A DNA stretch of 64,000 nucleotides, from positions 248,001-312,000 of the forward strand of contig NZ_PYWX01000061.1 of assembly GCF_003031675.1 (NCBI RefSeq), read 5' to 3'. Below, one piece after another: positions 26,470-35,600 of this stretch. The notes under the pieces were generated by a model. The model was not told the DNA's origin. It worked only from the letters and a program-made list of their open reading frames with translations, and did not search any database. Each line of letters opens with the position of its first letter. Within the stretch, counting starts at the first letter, position 1. The stretch is from Pseudomonas palleroniana (lineage in GTDB: Bacteria > Pseudomonadota > Gammaproteobacteria > Pseudomonadales > Pseudomonadaceae). The position numbers were made by a program, and so were the translations under genes.

Positions 26470-27472
26470 AGAGGCCCTGGCCTCATGTGACGCCGTCGCG
26501 GCGCAACTGCAGCGCCTGGATCCGCTGCTGGAAGAAATCGCCGGCCGCCTGCGCCGCCAGCCGCCGCAAGTGGCGATGACTATCGCCCGCGGCAGCTCGG
26601 ACCACGCCGCCAGTTACTTTGCCTACCTGGCCATGCAGCACGTGGGTATCCCGGTGGCGTCGTTGCCGATGTCGGTGGTGACCTTGTTGCAGGCGCCATT
26701 GAAGGTCAGCGGCCAGGTGGCGTTCGGTTTCTCCCAGTCGGGGCAAAGCCCGGACCTGGTCAACAGCCTGCGCCTGTTGCGCAAACGCGGCGCCCTGAGT
26801 ATCTCGCTGGTCAACGCCGAGGGCTCGCCACTGGAGGCCGCCTGCGAATTCCACGTGCCGCTGTGCGCGGGGCCGGAACAAAGCGTTGCCGCGACTAAAA
26901 GCTTTATCGCCACCTTGAGCGCCAGCGCGCTGCTGATCGGCCACTGGAACCAGGAAGAGGCCTTGCTGCAAGCGTGCCGCGCCTTGCCGGACGAGCTGCG
27001 TACCGCCGCCCAGCAGGATTGGAGCCTGGCGATCGAGGCCCTGCGCGACTGCCGGCAACTGATGGTGATCGGCCGTGGTGCCGGGTTTGCCATCGCCCAG
27101 GAAGCCGCGCTCAAGCTCAAGGAAACCTCGGCGATCCAGGCCGAAGCCTTCAGCAGCGCCGAAGTGCGCCACGGGCCGATGGCGTTGATCGACAAGAACT
27201 ACCCCTTGCTGGTGTTTGCCCCCCGCGGCGCCGAACAGGCCGGCCTGCTGAGCCTGGCCGCCGATATGCGCCAGCGCGGCGCCCGCGTGTTGCTGGCCGC
27301 GCCGGATGATATCGGTGAACGCGACCTGACCCTGAGTCGCGCCGAACACCCGAGCCTGGACCCGATCCTGGCGATCCAGAGCTTTTACGTGATGGCCGCC
27401 GGCCTGGCGGTGGCACGGGGCATGGACCCGGACCAACCGCGTCACCTGAGCAAAGTTACCCGCACCCACTGA
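26450..27472 (+). CDS. SIS-domain glucosamine-6-phosphate deaminase (NagB-II / GlmS-like)
   Basis: A 340-residue protein with two SIS domains, the isomerase half of GlmS without the glutaminase domain. Motifs include ARGSSDHAASYFAYL and FGFSQSGQSPD in the first SIS domain and the C-terminal MDPDQPRHLSKVT(K/R)T-type tail of GlmS. In nag operons this type (NagB-II) deaminates GlcN-6-P to fructose-6-P. A TTG start at 26450 is preferred because AAGGAG lies 6 bases upstream; ATG at 26462 is the alternative. It overlaps nagA, so translation is probably coupled. Confidence 0.88.
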   Translation: MTSKMLEEALASCDAVAAQLQRLDPLLEEIAGRLRRQPPQVAMTIARGSSDHAASYFAYLAMQHVGIPVASLPMSVVTLLQAPLKVSGQVAFGFSQSGQSPDLVNSLRLLRKRGALSISLVNAEGSPLEAACEFHVPLCAGPEQSVAATKSFIATLSASALLIGHWNQEEALLQACRALPDELRTAAQQDWSLAIEALRDCRQLMVIGRGAGFAIAQEAALKLKETSAIQAEAFSSAEVRHGPMALIDKNYPLLVFAPRGAEQAGLLSLAADMRQRGARVLLAAPDDIGERDLTLSRAEHPSLDPILAIQSFYVMAAGLAVARGMDPDQPRHLSKVTRTH

Positions 27473-27508
27473 GTGGTGTGCACCGTTTTCCTGATGAGTA
27501 CCGTGTCC

Positions 27509-30019
27509 ATGTCCAACAACAATAATGCATTGACCCTCAGCGCCCCCTTAAGCGGACCGGTGCTGAGCCTGGGCAACGTTCCCGACGAAGTGTTCGCCAG
27601 CCACGCCATGGGCGATGGGATTGCCATCGACCCGCTGAATGATCGCCTGCACGCGCCGTGTGACGGGGTGATTATCCATGTGGCCCGCACCGGGCATGCA
27701 CTGACGATCCGTGCCGAGAACGGCGCCGAAATCTTGATGCATGTGGGCATCGACACGGTAGAACTCAATGGCGAAGGCTTTGCGCTGTTGGTTGAGAACG
27801 GCGCACGGGTGAAACTGGGCCAGGCGCTGGTGCAGTTTGATCTGGACCGCATCGCGCGCCAGTGCAAAAGCCTGGTCAGCCTGATCATTCTGACCAATGG
27901 CGAGCGTTTTGAACTACGCGCGCTCGCAGGGCAAACCGTTGAGGTCGGCCAGCCGTTGCTGCAGATCACTGCGCGCTCGACGTCAGCGCTTGAAACGGCT
28001 GTGGATAACTGCGCCTTGGAGGCCAGCGCCAGCGTACGCATTACCCACCGTGGCGGTTTGCATGCCCGCCCTGCCGCGTTGATCCGCAAGACCGCACAGG
28101 GTTTCAGCAGCACCGCCCATCTGCGCTTCGGCGAGAAATACGCCGCGTGTGACAGCCTGATCGGTTTGTTGGGGCTGGGCATCGGCGAAGGCGATGAGGT
28201 GCAGGTGATCTGTCGTGGCAAGGACGCCGAGGCGGCTGTGCAAGCGTTGGTCGCCGCCCTATCCGCCAGCATTAAAGGGGAGCACCACGCTCCAGCCGTC
28301 GCCGCGCCGCGTCGGGCCAACACCGAAGCCGGCGTACTGCAAGGCGTATGCGCCGCGCCGGGGCTGGTCTGCGGGCCGTTATTCCGCCTGGCCGGCATCG
28401 AACTGCCGCACGATAGCGGCAATCACATCGCCAGTGAACAACTGCGCCGGCTGGACACTGCGCTGGAGCAGGTACGCGGTGAAATCCGCAGTACGCTGGA
28501 CCACGCCCGCCAGCGCAAGAGCATCGAAGAAGAAGACATCTTCGCCGCCCACCTCGCCCTGCTCGAAGACCCGGCCCTGCTGGAAGCCGCCACTGCCGCC
28601 ATCGAACAGGGCAGCGCCGCCACCCACGCCTGGCGCGACGCAATCCAGGCGCAATGTGCCGTACTGCTGGCCCTGGGCAAGCCGCTGTTTGCCGAGCGCG
28701 CCAACGACCTGCGCGATTTGCAGCAACGTGTGCTGCGTGCGCTGCTGGGCGAAGCCTGGCATTTCGAACTGCCCGCCGGCGCGATTGTCAGCGCCCATGA
28801 GCTGACGCCATCCGACCTGCTGCAACTGACTGCGCAGAACGCCGTCGGCATTTGCATGGCTGAAGGCGGCGCCACCTCCCACGTCGCCATTCTGGCCCGT
28901 GGCAAGGGGCTGCCGTGTGTGGTCGCGCTGGGCAGTGAAGTCCTCGACGTGCCGCAAGGCCAACGCGTCGTGCTCGACGCCGCTAACGGCCGCCTGGAAC
29001 TGGCGCCCAGCGAAGCGCGCCACGCCGAAGTGCACCAGATTCGCGACGCACAAAAACGCCGCCGCCAGCAACAACAGGCACAGGCCCGGGAACCGGCATG
29101 CACCACCGATGGCGTACGCATTGAAATTGCCGCCAATGTCGCCTCCAGCGCCGAGGCCCAGGTGGCGTTTGACAACGGCGCCGACGGTGTCGGCCTGCTG
29201 CGCACCGAATTCCTCTTCGTCGACCGCCGTACCGCGCCGGATGAGCAGGAACAACGCCAAGCCTATCAAGCCGTGCTGGACGCGATGGGCGATAAGTCCG
29301 TGATTATCCGCACCATCGATGTGGGCGGCGACAAGCAGCTCGACTATTTACCGCTGCCTGTGGAGGCCAACCCGGTGCTGGGCCTGCGCGGCATCCGCAT
29401 GGCGCAGGCGCGCCCCGAATTGCTCGACCAGCAATTGCGCGCCCTGCTGCAAGTCAACCCGTTGGGGCGCTGCCGCATCCTGTTGCCGATGGTCAGCGAA
29501 GTCGACGAACTGCTGCAGATTCGCCAGCGCCTCGATGAGTTATGCACAACGTTGGAACTGACCACGCGCCCGGAACTGGGGGTGATGATCGAAGTGCCGG
29601 CCGCTGCGCTGATGGCCGAACAACTGGCCGAGCACGCGGACTTCCTGTCCATCGGCACCAACGACCTGTCCCAATACACCCTGGCCATGGACCGCGACCA
29701 CGCCGGCCTCGCCGCCCGGGTCGACGCCTTGCACCCGGCCCTGCTGCGATTGATCGCCCAGACCTGTGCCGGCGCGGCCCGGCATGGGCGTTGGGTGGGT
29801 GTGTGTGGCGCCCTCGCTTCCGACCCGCTGGCCACGCCGGTATTGGTCGGCCTGGGGGTCAGCGAGCTGTCGGTGAGCCCGCTGCAGATCGGCGAAATCA
29901 AGGACCGCGTCCGGCACCTGGACGCAGCGCAATGCCGGCAACTGAGCCAGGGCCTGCTCGACCTGAGCAGCGCCAGGGCGGTTCGCCAAGCCTGTCAACA
30001 CCACTGGCCGCTGAGCTGA
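27509..30019 (+). CDS. nagF: PTS EIIA–HPr–EI fusion protein of the GlcNAc system
   Basis: Carries phosphate from PEP to NagE in one polypeptide of about 836 residues. EIIA (glucose type) covers about 8–140, with H63 (GHALTI) and phospho-H78 (LMHVGIDTVE). HPr covers about 175–260, with H185 in GLHARPAA. Enzyme I covers about 275–835, with phospho-H458 in GGATSHVAILARG, LLRTEFLF and the PEP site SIGTNDLSQYTLAMDRDH. The start is uncertain: GTG 27473, ATG 27494 and ATG 27509 are all in frame and none has a strong Shine–Dalgarno. The family match begins soon after 27509. It lies between the deaminase gene and nagE. Confidence 0.92.
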   Translation: MSNNNNALTLSAPLSGPVLSLGNVPDEVFASHAMGDGIAIDPLNDRLHAPCDGVIIHVARTGHALTIRAENGAEILMHVGIDTVELNGEGFALLVENGARVKLGQALVQFDLDRIARQCKSLVSLIILTNGERFELRALAGQTVEVGQPLLQITARSTSALETAVDNCALEASASVRITHRGGLHARPAALIRKTAQGFSSTAHLRFGEKYAACDSLIGLLGLGIGEGDEVQVICRGKDAEAAVQALVAALSASIKGEHHAPAVAAPRRANTEAGVLQGVCAAPGLVCGPLFRLAGIELPHDSGNHIASEQLRRLDTALEQVRGEIRSTLDHARQRKSIEEEDIFAAHLALLEDPALLEAATAAIEQGSAATHAWRDAIQAQCAVLLALGKPLFAERANDLRDLQQRVLRALLGEAWHFELPAGAIVSAHELTPSDLLQLTAQNAVGICMAEGGATSHVAILARGKGLPCVVALGSEVLDVPQGQRVVLDAANGRLELAPSEARHAEVHQIRDAQKRRRQQQQAQAREPACTTDGVRIEIAANVASSAEAQVAFDNGADGVGLLRTEFLFVDRRTAPDEQEQRQAYQAVLDAMGDKSVIIRTIDVGGDKQLDYLPLPVEANPVLGLRGIRMAQARPELLDQQLRALLQVNPLGRCRILLPMVSEVDELLQIRQRLDELCTTLELTTRPELGVMIEVPAAALMAEQLAEHADFLSIGTNDLSQYTLAMDRDHAGLAARVDALHPALLRLIAQTCAGAARHGRWVGVCGALASDPLATPVLVGLGVSELSVSPLQIGEIKDRVRHLDAAQCRQLSQGLLDLSSARAVRQACQHHWPLS

Positions 30020-30046
30020 CAACAACAAGAAAAAAGGAGACACGCC

Positions 30047-31753
30047 ATGTACCAACACTTTATCGAAGGTCTGCAACGCCTGGGCCGCGCCCTGATGCTG
30101 CCGATTGCGATCTTGCCGATCGCCGGCCTCTTGCTGCGCCTGGGCGACACCGATCTTTTGAATATCGCGGTGATGCACGACGCCGGTCAGGCGATCTTCG
30201 CCAACCTGGCGCTGATCTTCGCCATCGGCATCGCGGTAGGCTTTGCCCGTGACAACAACGGCACCGCGGGTCTGGCCGGCGCGATTGGTTACCTGGTGAT
30301 GATCTCCACCCTCAAGGTGATGGACACCAGCATCAACATGGGCATGCTCGCCGGGATCGCCAGCGGCTTGATGGCCGGCGGGCTGTACAACCGCTTCAAG
30401 GACATCAAGCTGCCGGAGTACCTCGCGTTCTTCGGTGGACGACGGTTCGTACCGATTGTGACCGGGTTCAGTGCGGTCGGCCTGGGCGTGATCTTTGGCT
30501 TGATCTGGCCGCCCATCCAGCATGGCATCAACAGTTTTGGCGTGCTGCTGATGGAAAGCGGCAGCCTCGGCGCGTTTGTGTTCGGCGTGTTCAACCGCCT
30601 GCTGATCGTCACCGGCCTGCACCACATCCTCAACAATATGGCGTGGTTTGTGTTCGGCAGCTTTACCGACCCGGCCACCGGTGCGGTCGTGACCGGCGAC
30701 CTTACCCGCTATTTCGCCGGCGACCCCAAAGGTGGCCAGTTCATGACCGGCATGTTCCCGGTGATGCTGTTCGGCCTGCCTGCCGCCTGCCTGGCGATGT
30801 ACCGCAATGCACTGCCGGAGCGCCGTAAAGTCATGGGCGGGATTTTCCTGTCGATGGCACTGACCTCGTTCTTGACCGGGGTGACCGAGCCGATTGAATT
30901 CGCGTTCATGTTCCTGGCGCCGTTCCTGTACCTGATCCATGCGGTGCTGACCGGCCTGTCGATGGCGGTCACCAATCTGCTGAATATCCACCTCGGGTTT
31001 ACCTTCTCCGGTGGGTTTATCGACATGGTACTGGGCTGGGGCAAGTCCACCAACGGCTGGTTGGTGTTCCCGGTGGGCCTGGCCTACGCGCTGATCTATT
31101 ACAGCGTGTTCAATTACTGCATTCGTCGGTTCAACCTGAAGACGCCAGGGCGTGAAGATATCCAGGTGGCGCAGGCAGAGGTCATGAGCGACAACCAACG
31201 TGCTACGGCTTACATCCAGGCCTTGGGCGGTGCAGAGAACCTGCTGAGCGTCGGTGCCTGCACCACGCGCCTGCGCTTGGACATGGTGGATCGCAACAAG
31301 GCGGTGGATGCAGAGTTGAAAGCGCTGGGTGCCATGGCCGTGGTGCGGCCAGGTAACGGTGGGAGTTTGCAGGTGGTGGTCGGGCCGATGGCCGACAGCA
31401 TCGCCGATGAAATTCGCCTGGCCATGCCGTCATTTGTGCCCAGTACGCCGGTGGGCGTTGCGCCTGCGGATAAGCCGATGACAGTGAATGTGCAAGAAGC
31501 CGAGCAATGGCTGAACGCCTTGGGCGGCCGGGCGAATGTGCGCCAGCTTCAAGCCGTGGCGATGACTCGGTTGCGGGTGGAGTTGGGCGATGATTCAGTG
31601 TTGTCCGAAGTGGACCTGACTGCGCTGGGTTGCCAGGGTGTGAGCCAACTCGACAGTGGTGTCTGGCACCTGTTGATTGGTGACAAAGCGCCGAGGTTGG
31701 GTGAGGCACTGGAGCGGTTGGTCGGAGCTCCGCAGATCGGGGCAAGCGCCTGA
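30047..31753 (+). CDS. nagE: PTS N-acetylglucosamine transporter, IIC–IIB with extra C-terminal IIB-like domain
   Basis: Imports and phosphorylates GlcNAc. In its 568 residues, about 1–365 form the IIC membrane domain (RALMLPIAILPIAGLLLRLG at the start; GLHHILNN and TEPIEFAFMFLAP in the sugar site region). About 383–455 is IIB, with phospho-C405 in SVGACTTRLRL. About 485–565 is a second IIB-like copy (ALGGRANVRQLQAVAMTRLR) in which the cysteine position is alanine (A505), so it cannot be phosphorylated in the same way. There is no IIA domain; that function comes from the EIIA–HPr–EI fusion upstream. A REPIN follows the stop. Confidence 0.94.
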   Translation: MYQHFIEGLQRLGRALMLPIAILPIAGLLLRLGDTDLLNIAVMHDAGQAIFANLALIFAIGIAVGFARDNNGTAGLAGAIGYLVMISTLKVMDTSINMGMLAGIASGLMAGGLYNRFKDIKLPEYLAFFGGRRFVPIVTGFSAVGLGVIFGLIWPPIQHGINSFGVLLMESGSLGAFVFGVFNRLLIVTGLHHILNNMAWFVFGSFTDPATGAVVTGDLTRYFAGDPKGGQFMTGMFPVMLFGLPAACLAMYRNALPERRKVMGGIFLSMALTSFLTGVTEPIEFAFMFLAPFLYLIHAVLTGLSMAVTNLLNIHLGFTFSGGFIDMVLGWGKSTNGWLVFPVGLAYALIYYSVFNYCIRRFNLKTPGREDIQVAQAEVMSDNQRATAYIQALGGAENLLSVGACTTRLRLDMVDRNKAVDAELKALGAMAVVRPGNGGSLQVVVGPMADSIADEIRLAMPSFVPSTPVGVAPADKPMTVNVQEAEQWLNALGGRANVRQLQAVAMTRLRVELGDDSVLSEVDLTALGCQGVSQLDSGVWHLLIGDKAPRLGEALERLVGAPQIGASA

Positions 31754-31777
31754 CGCTTCATCGTTTGAAAAGACCTC

Positions 31778-31850
31778 TTCGCGAGCAAGCCCGCTCCCAC
31801 ATTTTGATCTGTGAATACATTCAAAGTGTGGGAGCGGGCTTGCTCGCGAA
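31778..31850. repeat. REPIN (same class as 21625–21708)
   Basis: REP halves at 31778–31801 and 31827–31850 are reverse complements with the core CGAGCAAGCCCGCTCCCAC, separated by a 25-base loop, 24 bases after nagE. Confidence 0.9.
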
Positions 31851-31904
31851 TGGGCTTAACGGGCGCCTGATGTTTTGAGGTCTGACACTTCATTCAGAGT
31901 GCAT

Positions 31905-32306
31905 TCATGAAAGAAGCTCAATGACATAACTTTTAGACACGTCACTGTCCGAAAGAGCAACGTTAAAAGAGTGTTGCGCCTTCTCCAGGTGTGAAACATC
32001 TACAGTGATCGAACCCACCCTATTTGAATCGGACGTTCCTTGGCCCAATACTCGCTTTGAAACCCGAAGCAGATAAGCCTGATTGGGAAAATTGGTTTCA
32101 ACAAAGCACTTCAGTATTACATCCCGGGTTTGCCCGCGATCAGGAATCGTATTTCCTTGTGAATCCTCTACGCTAGTGATCTGCAGTGCCATGACTTTAC
32201 CCTCTGAAGCGAAGTAGGACTCCAAGTAAACACCTCCCCTGTGTTTACCGTAACTGTGAAGATTGACAGTTGACGCTACAAAATCGCCGTCCTGATGCCT
32301 GATCAA
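31905..32306 (-). CDS. Orphan protein resembling one bacterial Ig-like domain
   Basis: Not confidently recognised. The longest reading (133 residues) uses a TTG at 32306 right after AGGAGG. An ATG at 32192 with AGAGGG upstream would give 95 residues (MALQITSVEDSQGNTIPD). The C-terminal 95 residues have the look of a single Ig-like repeat of the kind strung together in some Pseudomonas surface proteins: ITSVxDSxG start, SxNQ-type middle and a HSFxV strand near the end. No signal peptide or membrane helix is seen. Base composition is clearly more AT-rich than its neighbours, suggesting recent acquisition or a relic of a larger gene. It lies alone between a REPIN and the yqfO terminator. Confidence 0.5.
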   Translation of the reverse strand: MIRHQDGDFVASTVNLHSYGKHRGGVYLESYFASEGKVMALQITSVEDSQGNTIPDRGQTRDVILKCFVETNFPNQAYLLRVSKRVLGQGTSDSNRVGSITVDVSHLEKAQHSFNVALSDSDVSKSYVIELLS

Positions 32307-32323
32307 GCTCCCTCCTACACAAC

Positions 32324-32360
32324 AAAAAACCCGCTGACCAAACTGGCCCAGCGGGTTTCT
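32324..32360. terminator. Terminator after the YqfO-family gene
   Basis: AACCCGCTG (32328–32336) pairs with CAGCGGGTT (32349–32357), flanked by an A-run on the left. Read on the minus strand this is a stem with a T-run, 23 bases past the stop at 32380. Confidence 0.85.
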
Positions 32361-32379
32361 TGTTTATGCAGCGTGCGAA

Positions 32380-32691
32380 TCAAAAATCCGCTAACTGCCA
32401 CACCTCATACGCCGGCGTTTCGTACGGGTGGCTGAGTTTGAGCGCAGCCACGACAGCCACGATCAACTCATCCGCCACCACCAGCTCAACCTTCCACTCT
32501 TCAACCACTTCAACCTGGCCCACCTGCCCGATAAACGGCTGGCTGCCGTCCAACGCGCGGAACTGGCCCTGACCCGGCACTTGCCAGGCGCAGCTGTCGT
32601 AGTTGCCGATGCGCCCGCCACCCGCGGCGAAGACGGCGGTTTTTACCGTCTCCACGTGGCTGGCGGGCACAAAGAAGGCGAGCTTGTACAC
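32380..32691 (-). CDS. YqfO-family (NIF3-like C-domain) protein
   Basis: A 103-residue soluble protein, MYKLAFFVPASHVETVKTAV..., with GAGRIGNYDSCAW-like sequence (AAGGGRIGNYDSCAWQV) and a final LKLSHPYETPAYEVW. These are hallmarks of the PII-like domain inserted in NIF3/YqfO proteins, found alone in Pseudomonas. No enzymatic role is known; the fold may bind a small ligand or metal. It begins 5 bases after the purL stop on the same strand and ends at a strong terminator, so it is likely the second gene of a purL transcript. Confidence 0.85.
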   Translation of the reverse strand: MYKLAFFVPASHVETVKTAVFAAGGGRIGNYDSCAWQVPGQGQFRALDGSQPFIGQVGQVEVVEEWKVELVVADELIVAVVAALKLSHPYETPAYEVWQLADF

Positions 32692-32695
32692 AGCC

Positions 32696-35600
32696 TTAGT
32701 TCACCCACACGCGGGCGTTGCGGAACATGCGCATCCAGGCGCCGTCTTCGTTCCACTCTTCCGGACGCCACGAGTTCTGCACGGCGCGGAACACACGCTC
32801 CGGGTGCGGCATCATGATGGTGACGCGACCGTCGCGGCTGGTGAGGCCGGTGATCCCGCGCGGCGAGCCGTTCGGGTTGGCCGGGTAGGCCTCGGTGACC
32901 TTGCCGTGGTTGTCGACGAAACGCATGGCCACGCAACCGGACAGGTCGGCTTCAAGCAAGGCTTCTTCGCTGGCGAACTCGGCATGGCCTTCACCGTGAG
33001 CGATGGCGATCGGCATACGCGAACCGGCCATGCCTTGCAGGAAGATCGAGTTGGATTCCTGCACCTGCACCATGGCGACACGGGCTTCGAACTGCTCGGA
33101 ACGGTTGCGCACGAAGTGCGGCCAGAACTCGCTGCCCGGGATCAGTTCGTGCAGGTTGGACATCATCTGGCAACCGTTGCACACACCCAGGGTGAAGCTG
33201 TCGTTGCGTTCGAAGAAGCCCTGGAACGCATCGCGGGCACGGCTGTTGAACAAGGCCGACTTGGCCCAGCCTTCACCGGCACCCAGCACGTCGCCGTAGG
33301 AGAAACCGCCGCAGGCGACCAGACCCTTGAACTCATTGAGGTCAACGCGACCGGCGAGGATGTCGCTCATGTGCACGTCGATCGCATTGAAGCCGGCACG
33401 GTCGAACGCAGCCGCCATTTCCACCTGGCCGTTGACGCCTTGCTCACGCAGTACGGCAACTTGTGGGCGGATGCCTTTCTTGATGTAAGGCGCGGCGATG
33501 TCCTGGTTGACGTCGAAGCTGAGCTTGGTGCTCAGGCCCGGGTTGTCTTCTTCCAGGATCACGTCGAATTCCTGCTGGGCGCAGTCGGCGTTATCACGCA
33601 GGCGCTGGATCTGGTAGCTGGTCTCGGCCCACTGGCGCTGCAGCAAGCGGCGCTGACCCGAGAACACCGTGTCGCCATCAAAGGAGATATTGATTTCGCC
33701 GTTGTTGACCGGCTGGCCAATCACCGCCACGCAGTCGTCCAGGCCGGCGGCGCTGAACTGTGCGAGGACATCCGGGGTAGCGTCCTGGCGAACCTGGATC
33801 ACCGCGCCCAATTCTTCGTTGAACAGGATGCCGTTGATTTCAGCCGCCGCCTCGGCAACGCTGTCGAGCACGATGTTCAGGCCGCAGTGGCCGGCGAAGG
33901 CCATCTCGACAACGCTGGTCAGCAGGCCACCGTCGGAACGGTCGTGGTAAGCCAGCAAGTGGCCGTCGGCGTTGAGGCCCTGGATCACGGCGAAGAAGGC
34001 TTTCAGGTCTTCGGCGTCATCGACGTCCGGGGCCTGCTTGCCGAGTTTGCCATGGGTTTGTGCCAGGATGGAGGCACCCATGCGGTTCTGGCCACGGCCC
34101 AGGTCGATCAGGATCAGATCGGTGGTGCCCTTGTCCATGCGCAGTTGCGGGGTCAGGGTCTGGCGGATGTCGGTCACGGGTGCGAAACCGGTGACAATCA
34201 GCGACAACGGCGAGGTGACGCTCTTGTCCGTACCGTTCTCGTTCCAGCGGGTGGCCATGGACATGGAGTCCTTGCCCACCGGGATGGTGATGCCCAGCTC
34301 AGGGCACAGTTCCATGCCGACCGCTTTAACCGTGTCGTACAGACGTGCATCTTCACCCGGGTGACCGGCAGCGGACATCCAGTTGGCCGACAATTTGATG
34401 TCGGACAGCTTGCCGATGCGCGACGCGGCAAGGTTGGTCAGGGTTTCGCCAATGGCCATGCGCCCCGACGCCGGAGCGTCCAGCAGGGCCAACGGGGTAC
34501 GCTCGCCCATGGCCATGGCTTCACCGGTGTAGACGTCGAAGCTGGTGGCAGTGACGGCAACGTCGGCCACCGGAACTTGCCAAGGGCCGACCATCTGGTC
34601 ACGCGCAACCAGGCCGGTGATGGTGCGGTCGCCGATGGTGATCAGGAAGCTCTTGCTTGCCACGGACGGGTGGTGCAGCACGCGTTCGATGCTGTCGGCC
34701 AGGTCCAGGGGGCTTGGGTCGAAATCGTCGCCCAGCTCGGTTTCACGCACGGCCGAACGGTGCATGCGCGGGGCCTTGCCCAGCAGCACTTCCAGCGGCA
34801 TGTCCACCGGGCTGTTGCCGAAGTGGCTATCAGTCACGGTCAACTGCGGTTCGGCAGTGGCTTCACCGACCACGGCAAACGGGCAACGCTCGCGTTCGCA
34901 GATGGCCTGGAAGCGCGCGAAGTCTTCAGCGCCAACGGCCAGCACGTAACGTTCCTGGGATTCGTTGCTCCAGATTTCGTGCGGGGCCATGCCCGGCTCG
35001 TCGTTTGGAATATTGCGCAATTCGAAACGACCACCCCGGTCGCCGTCGTTGACCAGTTCCGGGAAGGCGTTGGACAGACCACCCGCGCCGACGTCGTGGA
35101 TGAAGCTGATCGGGTTCTTGTCACCCAACTGCCAGCAACGGTCGATGACTTCCTGGCAGCGGCGCTCCATCTCCGGGTTTTCACGCTGTACGGAAGCGAA
35201 GTCCAGGTCCGCCGAGCTGGTGCCGGTGGCCATGGAGGAAGCGGCGCCGCCGCCCAGGCCGATCAGCATCGCCGGGCCACCGAGCACGATCAGCTTGGAG
35301 CCGACCAGGATCTCGCCTTTCTTGACGTGTTCTTCACGGATGTTGCCCATGCCGCCGGCCAACATGATCGGCTTGTGGTAACCGCGCACTTCATCGCCAC
35401 GCGGGGTGGTGATGGATTGTTCGAAGGTACGGAAATAGCCGGTCAGCGCCGGACGCCCGAACTCGTTGTTGAACGCCGCGCCGCCCAGCGGGCCTTCGAT
35501 CATGATGTCCAGTGCGTTGACGATGCGCTCAGGCTTGCCGTACGGCACTTCCCACGGCTGTTCGAAGCCCGGGATCTGCAGGTTCGACACGGTGAAACCG

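Noticed and set aside
28000..30000. Separate genes for HPr and Enzyme I within the nag operon
   Set aside because: The frame is continuous from EIIA through HPr to EI with no internal stop or good internal start; the same fused design occurs in the trehalose operon.
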